Shown: piece by piece, positions 22,867 through 64,000 of the stretch
Layout: each line of letters opens with the position of its first letter
Position numbering within the stretch: the first letter of the stretch is position 1
From: Schistocerca nitens
Taxonomy: Eukaryota; Arthropoda; Insecta; Orthoptera; Acrididae
Reading direction: 5' to 3'
Length of the DNA: 64,000 bases
NCBI RefSeq assembly: GCF_023898315.1
Contig: NC_064614.1
Coordinates: 115,847,501-115,911,500 of the forward strand
Notes under the pieces: model-generated
What the model was told of the DNA's origin: nothing
Database searches by the model: none
What the model saw: only the letters and a program-made list of their open reading frames with translations
Program-made: the position numbers and the translations under genes

Positions 22867-23560
22867 AATCTGTTGTTAGAGCTGTGTGCCTAGTAAAGTG
22901 GTACATTTATGAGTAATGTAAAAGTAGACTGAGTGTCGAGTAGGAAGAATGCTAAGAGTAGTAACTGAAAGCATATATGTATGCCGGTGATATTGTGTTC
23001 AGAGTCAGTTGGTTCATGGTTCAAGGACCTAGTGTTTGTATAATTTACTATCATTGTCTGATGTGTAATATGAGAATCGATACAGTGCGCGGATCAGGAA
23101 AGAGGGTATAAATGCATACTTATGCTGTGAAAAAGAGCAAGTTTCACATAATAGCTAGTGCTCTGACACAATTGCTGCATGTGAAGAATTATTTCTTTCT
23201 TTCTGGGGATCGACATATTGTACGACTTTGCACATGACCATTTGGTACTTATTAGTACCCTGCACTGATGGTGCCTTACACAATGCTCACAACCTACATA
23301 GAGAACAAATGAATAAACATGAACACAGTGCCGAGTACAGGTATGGGAGACCACAGTTCTATTTTTGTAAAGTGAGGTGAAGTGTAAGTAATTCCAAAGC
23401 AGAGTAAGAAAAACTGGTTTCAAAAAAGGCAAAAAAAAAAAATGCCAAGTTTGAAGAGATACCAGGAGTCTTTCAACCTCAACCTCCACTAATGAAAAAT
23501 GGGAAAGCAGTTGTTTGCAGAACACATAAATAAGAGATAAAAACACCATCAGTAAATTAT
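22867..23560. other. No assignable feature
   Basis: An open minus-strand frame at 23094-23603 runs through this stretch but shows no motif and crosses into the LINE 3' end, so I do not call it a gene. Confidence 0.4.
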
Positions 23561-23561
23561 A

Positions 23562-24835
23562 TACAATTATATCTACACCTACATCTACATGGATACTCTG
23601 CAAATCACAGTTAAGAGCCTGGCAGAGGGTTCATCAAACCACCTTTACAATTATTCTCTATTATTCCACCCTCTAACAGTTCACGGAAAAAATGAACACC
23701 TGAATCTTTCCGTATGAGCTCTGATTTCCTTATACTGCTATGACAATTGTTTCTCTCTATGGAGGTCGGCATCAATAAAATATTTTCGGATTCGGAGGAG
23801 AAAGTTGGTGATTGAAATTTCTTGAGAAGATTCCGCCGCAACGAAAAATGCCTTTTTTTTAATGCTTTCCTTCCCAAATCCTGTTACCTGTCCGTGACAC
23901 ACTCTCTCCTATTTCACGAAAATACAAAACATGTTGCTCTTCTTTGAACTTTCTCGATGTACTCTGTTAATCCTATCTTGTAAGGATCCCACAACGGGGA
24001 CAAGCGTAGCGTATGCAGTCTCTTTAGTAGCTCCAATACATTTTCCAAGAGTTCTACCAATAAAACACAGTCTTTGGTTTGCCTTCCTCACAACACTTTC
24101 TGTGTGTTCTTTCCAATTTAAATTGTTCATAATCGTAATTTCTAGGTATTTAGCTGAATTTACAGTCCTTAGATTAGACTGATTTATCATGTACCCAAAG
24201 TTTAATGTTTGCTTTTTTTTTTTAAGCGTGTTATGTGAATGACTTCACACGTTTCGTTATTTAGAGTCAATTGCTAGTTTTCGCACTATACAGATATCTT
24301 TTCTACATTTTTTTGCAGTTTGTTTTGATCTTCTGATGAGTTTAATAGACAATAAATGACAGCATCATCTGCAAAGAACCTAAGATTGCTGCTCAGATTG
24401 TCTCCTAAATCATTTATGTAGATAAGGATCAGCAGAGGTCCTATAACACTACCTTGGGGAATGTCGGAAATCACTTCTGTTTTACTTGATGACTTTCCAT
24501 CAATTACTACGAACTGTGACATCTCTAACATGAATTCACGAATCCAGTCACATAACTGAGACAATATTCCATAAGCATGCAATTTCACTATAAGCTGCTT
24601 GTGTGGTAGTGTCAACAGCCTTTTGGGAATCTAGAAATACGTATCAATTTGAAATACCTTGTCAGCAGTACTCAATACTTGGTGTGTGTAGAGAGCTAGT
24701 TGTGTTTCACAAGAACAATGTTTTCTAAATCTGTGCTGACTGTGTGTCAATAGACCGTGCTCTTCTAGGTAATTCATAATATAAGGAAAGACTGATTTTA
24801 ATCTATAAAGACCAAAATGTACAGAAATATTATGT
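23562..24835 (-). mobile_element. Jockey/CR1-type LINE, 5'-truncated
   Basis: Minus-strand order: YLEEHGLLTHSQHRFRKHCS and QLALYTH (RT block), DIPQGSVIGPLL, LILIYINDL, RFFADDAVIY (catalytic FADD intact), KYLEITIMNNLNWKEH, GRTLGKC.GATKE, DRINRVHRESS. The 3' end is at 23562-23600 with TGTAGATGTAGGTGTAG-type units on the minus strand. Few stops, but several frame changes. Confidence 0.88.
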
Positions 24836-25044
24836 ATCCACATTTCCAAAATGTCCACAGAAGGTGCTCTGTAAATAAAGGTGAAACACATCTGGTGTAA
24901 AATACTCTTTAACTGCAGTAAGCTTAAGGAAGAAAATCCAACAACTTATTATAACAGCTGCTGTGGAAGTTGGCTTATGTAAACAAACTTGTTATATTAA
25001 TATTTGTACAACATTCTTAATAAATGTCAAGATCTTTAAAAGAA

Positions 25045-25050
25045 TTTATT
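25045..25050 (-). terminator. KRTCAP2 poly(A) signal AATAAA
   Basis: AATAAA on the minus strand, about 85 bases after the KRTCAP2 stop codon, giving a short AT-rich 3' UTR. No competing signal is closer to the stop. Confidence 0.7.
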
Positions 25051-25132
25051 GTTGGTAACACACAATGTAGCCTTCTTTCGTCAGAAGTGCCTTTAACTTA
25101 CATTTCTATATTGTTTAATTACCTTTTAATGA

Positions 25133-58850
<33,718 letters not shown>

Positions 58851-59000
58851 TTTTATTTCTCGAAAAATAATTCACGCTGTGTTTGTTTACAACTTCCTAC
58901 CGGTGTCACGACGTGGACATACGTGGGAGCAAAGTTCATAGGATCTAAGACCACCATCGGTCGTTCCACTAACAAGGACTTCCATCAACACTAAATATTG
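58851..59000 (-). promoter_or_regulatory. Likely KRTCAP2 5' UTR / promoter-proximal region
   Basis: Directly upstream of the start codon and relatively CpG-rich for this window (CGCTG, ACCGG, CACGACG, TACG, ATCGGTCG between 58870 and 58960). No TATA box is evident. The assignment is by position and composition only. Confidence 0.4.
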
Positions 59001-59536
59001 GCGACAATTACAATGCTACAAGGAAAAATACGTTTTTTTGGTAGACTAGAGTAGAGAAATGTATAAACAGTGTGGCATTAACTATTCAGGTTATGAAAAA
59101 TTATGTGTACAGCGCATGCAGCGATTGGGGATAAGAAATAAATGAACAGATTTTTATATCATAAAGAACTTCCTTGCAAGAATATATAAACGAGACGGTG
59201 TTGCACACAATGAATAAACTGCGTGAGGTTGAGTTTCTTAAGCAGACTGGTACTGTGTTCGGACGAATGGAAACTCTTTTTAATTGAATTCAATTTATTG
59301 CCATCCACGTACTACGATATCTCATTATATATAGGATTTATCAAAGTAATAATTCATTAACAATTTTAGAATAATATTTTAGGTAACAAAATATTCTTAT
59401 GTATAGTATGACGCCACACATAACAAAAGTCTTAATATACATTAATTAATAAAAAAAGTTTTATTATATTTGTCGAAATACAATGTAATTTAATAAGTCT
59501 ATGGTATATCGTCACCTATAACACTGCTTGGAGGCG
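59001..59536. other. No assignable feature
   Basis: AT-rich upstream region between the presumed promoter and the Harbinger-like element. Confidence 0.4.
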
Positions 59537-59539
59537 TAA

Positions 59540-60573
59540 AGGGGCCTGTACATGTTCAGTATTTATTTACAACACTAGTTTGTCGGACCTTCAGTATAGT
59601 GAACCGACCTCACTGTATCAAGAACATTGTCAAAAATTGTCAGTTGACAACACGATTTTACAATGTTTAGATGTCGAACACCCAAAAGAAATCGTGCACT
59701 GCAATTATAGTAGCTATACCTGGGGAACAACAGAAAACAACGAAAAGAGGAAAAGGGTCCGAGATTGGTTGAAAGGAGAAGAGACTGTTCACATGTTAAT
59801 TTACTGATTGAAGTTAGGATCATGGGTTGAAAGATTTTGTAAATTATTTTTCGATGAGTATTGCATTGTACAAATTACTAGTGTTGATTGAGATAAAAAT
59901 AGAGAAGAAAAATACCTTAACGAGAGAGGCAATTGCAGTCAACAGGATATTAGGAGAAACTTCGAGATGTCTGGAGACAGACAAGTCATTCTAATGCTCA
60001 AAGTTTAGTTTTGTAATATCAGCAAGCACAGTTATTATAATTCTATGGAAATCTGTGAAGCAGTTGTATTTGCCTGGCAAGACCTGTTCAAGCAGTTAAC
60101 TTATAACATTTTTTACACTTTTTGAAAATTTGGTGATTTCGACAAGTAATCTAAGCTAATTTCCATATTAATGAAGTAAGCAATGTCATAGAGAAAACTC
60201 CAGTAACCATCATAAAGTGTCATATACGAAAATTACCCTTGAATAGGCCTATTAAAATTCTTTTGTGTTAAAAAGCTTGTAAAAATGGTATCTAAGATAT
60301 GATATGCACAACGAAAAATCGAAAAAATTAACGGTGCGCACTAACGCCATGTGGCTGGTTCATGGATCTCTGTCAATATCTCAGTGGAGAAAATTGTCAA
60401 ACTGTCAATATTTGACCTCACACGTTCGATATGTATTGAGAATACTGAAAATTTTTTGAGGTCCATCAGTACTGCTCATCAGTATTTCTAATATTGACAA
60501 GACATCAATATGTGCCCTGAGATGGTCAATATATTGACAGTTTGACAATATTATAGAACATGTGAGGGCTCCT
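59540..60573 (+). mobile_element. PIF/Harbinger-type remnant with TAA duplications
   Basis: Ends AGGGGCCTGTACATGTTC (59540) and, reversed, AGGAGCCCTCACATGTTC (ending 60573). The flanking trinucleotide TAA at 59537-59539 and 60574-60576 is the typical Harbinger target. Inside, plus-strand 59580-59805 ends ENNEKRKRVRDWLKGEE, resembling the N-terminal 'RKRR.WVR.WL' of Harbinger nucleases. A later frame gives SYYNSMEICEAVVFAWQDL, like the region before the DDE core. The DDE core is missing, so it is internally deleted. Confidence 0.7.
60397..60549. repeat. Inner inverted repeat of the Harbinger-type element
   Basis: ATTGTCAAACTGTCAATAT at 60396-60414 is repeated in reverse complement at 60530-60550, with a loop of about 115 bp. 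Confidence 0.85.
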
Positions 60574-60576
60574 TAA

Positions 60577-61440
60577 GTATCATTAGGCAGAGAGAGTGGG
60601 GGTGCCGAACAGGATTATCTCTACAATAAACAAAGACTTCAGTGTGCTTTCAGCAGTGATCTCTATATTACATTAGTATGGAGATCACTGGCTTTCAGGT
60701 ATCCGACCGCGCAGTCACGCTTTTGTATCATTCGATAGTAATGAACTATTGTTCATTCACAACCGTCTCGGCTTCGATATTGGAACTTTCCTCATACCTG
60801 TTAGGGAAGTCTTCCATATTGGTGATCCCGTATCAACTGAGTAGCACTATGAATAAGTGTTTGAGTGTGACATCGATGACAAGTAGTAAACTATGAGTCC
60901 ACAATGGTTACAAACAGAACTAATTTCGAGCTCTGATGTGTTTCACGTGACACCTGAGTCAACTATGCCATGAACGAACATTGCGCAGAGAACTCCTTCA
61001 CACGTGGTTCCACAACCAGCCGCTCACTATCATAATATGGCTACTAGATTCACAACGATGGTCATCTTGCCTCTGATGCTGTTTCACTAAGCCACAATGA
61101 TGCCATTAATGTGGGTTCACATATGCAACTAATGTGATGCCACAGCTTGTGGCTCTCTGTATTGGCAATGTGAGCTATCGCTCATACTTGGATGTCACAA
61201 ATTCTAAGTAGTTGCAAAGCTTTCAATATGGCGTCAGCTGAAATCGTATGGGAGTATATGAATTTTATAGTGCAGGTTATGGCGTTAGAGCTGTGAGTAC
61301 AGTTAAATGCAAGGAAGACGAATCCTAAATGTTGGATCGAAAAATAGATTTCTCAGATAAATCAGTGACCTCACTTTTATAAGAGAAGAGAAGTAAATAT
61401 CACCTGAAGACATGCCACTCTTTCAAGATATTAGAATCTT
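60577..61440. other. No assignable feature
   Basis: No motif-bearing frame; nothing supported on either strand. Confidence 0.4.
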
Positions 61441-61452
61441 ATTGTACTCACT

Positions 61453-61689
61453 AAAATAAATGTCGTGTGACTAGGGCCTCCCGTTCGGTAGACCATTCGC
61501 CAGGTGCAAGTCTTTCTATTTGACGCCACTTCGGCCACTTGCGCGTCAGTGGGGATGACATGATGATGATTAGGACAATAGAACACCCAGTCCCTGAGTG
61601 GAGATAACCTCCAACCCAGCCGGGAATCGAACCCAGGCCCTTAGGATTGACGTTCTGTCGCACTGACCACTCAGCTACCAGGGGTGGAC
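61453..61689 (-). mobile_element. tRNA-derived SINE (family D), full length
   Basis: Minus-strand head CCTGGTAGCTGAGTGGTCAG (A box) with B box GGGTTCGATTCCCGG, body GGGACTGGGTGTTCTATTGTCC, and tail GTGGCCGAAGTGGCGTCAAA. Target duplications ATTGTACTC lie at 61441-61449 and 61690-61698. Confidence 0.93.
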
Positions 61690-61785
61690 ATTGTACTCTC
61701 TGATATGGGCATATTACATTTATTTACCCAAAACTCTTTTAAGATTGTGGGATACATCATTGATTTGTAAATATTGTGCACATGG

Positions 61786-61786
<1 letters not shown>

Positions 61787-61817
<31 letters not shown>

Positions 61818-61836
61818 ACACAGACACACACACACA

Positions 61837-61890
<54 letters not shown>
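61787..61890. repeat. (CA)n microsatellite
   Basis: About 50 CA units with a few single-base interruptions. Confidence 0.95.
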
Positions 61891-61891
<1 letters not shown>

Positions 61892-62209
61892 ATACAAAAA
61901 ATCAAATATAGGATGTTGTTCTTGTAGTTCCAGAAGCTGCGAAAGAGCACCTGCCGAAAACAGTTTCACTTCTTTCAATAATTTAATCAAAACACACTGA
62001 AATCAAATGGGATACAGCAGTAATTACTCCATGATAACTGAAAAATATTACTCGTGTTTCGAAATACAACCACAAGGGAGCAGTGGTGGAAGTACAACTG
62101 AGTAGAACGTTTTGTGTCATGACAAAAGTGGTGTCTCTCAAGATGTGCCACTAAAACGTGGGAGTTTACACATGCATCTGCATTGCAACTGCAGTATACC
62201 ATTAGCTGT

Positions 62210-64000
62210 GGCCACATTTTTGTTGCATGTGTGAACCTGGCTTTACCACATACCCATCATGCCACACACTGACTACCCTCTCGCCATAAACTGTTGCCAT
62301 TTCAACAAGGTAATCTGCCATCTGGTTCGTCAATATGGAATGTGTATTCAATACCACAGGCATTCTGGATGATGACACCCGATTTGTCATATGGAAGAAC
62401 TTGCTGTCCTCATGAGCGATGTCATACTCACACCACCCACTCAATAGAAGACCAATATGGCAGAACTGTCCATTCTGCAGCGCCTGTCAAGGTCACCAGA
62501 GCAACAGTTAAAACAAGCGATGTACGAGGAGCAGCTCAGCAACAAGACATCATTTCAGAGTTGACACTAGCTGTGGACAACACTTGAGTTTCATGCTGGA
62601 TGCAGGTCTGTGGACACCATGGATGGTGAAACTTCCACTGGAATTACAAATTGCAATGATCGCCAACTAGGCGCAGTCACTTTAAAAAAAGTTGATTCTG
62701 GCCAATTATGCAACACCATCAACAAATAAAGGCCACAGCACATTCCACGCCACACAAAGCATGGTCACAGCCGAAGGCTGAGCTCATTGACTCGCCATGA
62801 CCTCCTACTACAAAATATGAGGACGACATCGCCACACCCCTCAGAAGGCAAGTCCGACAAACACTCACGCCACAGCAATGCTAGCTGGCAGCGACGGGTC
62901 GAACGCCGCCACCACCTCGAGGCCATTGTTCTGCTGGTATCATTGTTGGTTTGGCAAAGCCACAAGGAACCGCCATAAGCCTAGCTAGTTCCCAAACTCC
63001 ACGTGTAGAGTGCACTAGGCACACCAACAACCAACACACGTGGATCAAACAGATGCCTCAATGCCCTCACCTCTTTGGAGTAGACTGTATGTGTACGATC
63101 ACAACACATGCAACAATTTCCTGGTGGACACAGTTTTGGACGTCAGAATGATACCAAAGGAAACTACTTCAACATTCACCACTACAACTGTGCTCCAAAT
63201 CTGCGCTACTAACGATTCGTGGGTCACAGTGCAAGGAACTATCGACCCAACCCTGCACCTCTCCCACAGCACCACTTTATATGAACTTTCTGTGTTGCCA
63301 ACGTCAAGGAACCAGTAGCCGGGATCGATTTCTTACTACATTTCCATCTCTCGCCAGATCTATGGAACATGTCGCTCCTGCACCGTGAAACTGAGTACTG
63401 CATCCTGGCACTTTTTGCAGTGACAATAGCCATATCTTGCAGAACTACACTGTGCTCCAATGTGCATGAGGCCGACGCAATACTGTACTAAATTATGAAC
63501 AAGGAGTGTATCACGACAGCAAAAATCCTGTTGAGAATGCATCAACAGTACCTCGACTGCTACTCAACTTCGGATGCACATCAATAAATATCTCCTCAGC
63601 TCTTGCTCTTGCACTGGTGCATGAGCACTACAAGAACCTTGTCTGCACCCATCACACAAATGAGGACTGGGCAGCAAGTGCAGCCATGCCCCATCGTGCT
63701 GTCATCGCACCTGGCGCCTGCATGATCAATGCTCTGGATACACAGCACGTAACACATATGGCGCACTCCACCTCGACAAGCAGTGCATGGAATCTAGGTA
63801 CCCCTTCCATAGCAAATTCCCCACAATCCAAGATGCCACTTTGCGCGATCCGAAACAGCTTGGGGCACTGCATTTTAATGACTGCCAGCCCACCAGTTCG
63901 ACACAAAGCACACCATCTAACCCCAGCTAATCTATGCACCGCAAAGATGGCAGACAAAAAACTGTTGAATGGAGGAATAGTGTGCCCCTCAGGCAGCTTG
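62210..64000 (+). mobile_element. Ty3/gypsy-type retrotransposon, decayed, continues past window
   Basis: Plus-strand frames in order. Gag: ELAVLMSDVILTPP and ILQRLSRSPEQQLKQAMYEEQL (about 62380-62560), a degraded zinc knuckle FCWYHCWFGKATRN (62930). Protease: RLYVYDHNTCNNFLVDT (63090), where the catalytic Asp-Thr-Gly reads DTV. ANVKEPVAGIDFLLHF (63300) matches the protease flap and end. RT N-terminus: ASPPVRHKAHHLTPANL, with LLNGGIVCPSGS at the window edge. Frameshifts and stops separate every block. No LTR could be identified at the left. Confidence 0.85.

Noticed and set aside
23094-23603. 169-codon minus-strand open frame
   Set aside because: No motif or splice context; it overlaps the 3' terminus of a LINE.

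Overview
The window is nuclear DNA from a large, AT-rich, repeat-laden animal genome, almost certainly an orthopteran insect of the locust/grasshopper type (Schistocerca-like). The evidence is the combination of tRNA-headed SINE families, a 5S rRNA-derived SINE, abundant Jockey/CR1-type and RTE-type LINEs, Penelope-like elements with GIY-YIG endonuclease, long-TIR mariner-like elements and many (CA)n, (GA)n and (AAT)n arrays. There are no prokaryotic operons, rRNA operons or CRISPR arrays. Family names are from recognition of protein motifs; no database was searched.

One host gene could be assembled. It is KRTCAP2 (keratinocyte-associated protein 2, an oligosaccharyltransferase subunit), on the minus strand, in five coding exons: 58847-58850, 58583-58737, 29744-29807, 29585-29651 and 25133-25238. 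A poly(A) signal lies at 25045-25050. The joined frame gives about 131 residues with consistent splice phases and a C-terminal di-lysine ER signal. Intron 2 is about 28.8 kb and has filled with nested transposons; introns 1 and 3 are only about 100 bp.

Layout. 0-15.7 kb: a foldback element, a hAT-like relic, a broken RTE LINE carrying a SINE and a tandem repeat, a LINE split from a mariner-like element, a second foldback element, a mariner-like element split by a 5S-derived SINE, a Penelope-terminus palindrome and a second LINE tail. 15.7-20.1 kb: a minus-strand Jockey-type LINE split by an almost intact Tc1 element. 20-25 kb: mostly unassigned sequence plus a 5'-truncated LINE. 25-29.8 kb: the 3' exons of KRTCAP2 with a SINE, RTE, Tc1 and mariner-like remnants in intron 4. 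29.8-58.6 kb (intron 2): a Penelope element with 1-kb inverted arms, two further Penelope copies, RTE pieces, a 6.6-kb DNA transposon with long inverted repeats and an unclassified gene, a TIR transposon with 8-bp target duplications, and a long Jockey-type LINE. 58.6-64 kb: the KRTCAP2 5' exons, a PIF/Harbinger remnant, a SINE, and the start of a decayed Ty3/gypsy element that runs off the window.

No transposon gene here is fully open. The closest is the Tc1 transposase, with a single in-frame stop. The least familiar unit is the 6.6-kb element at 44569-51202. It has roughly 0.6-kb inverted termini and encodes a degraded protein of a family I recognise by motif but cannot assign to a named transposase class.
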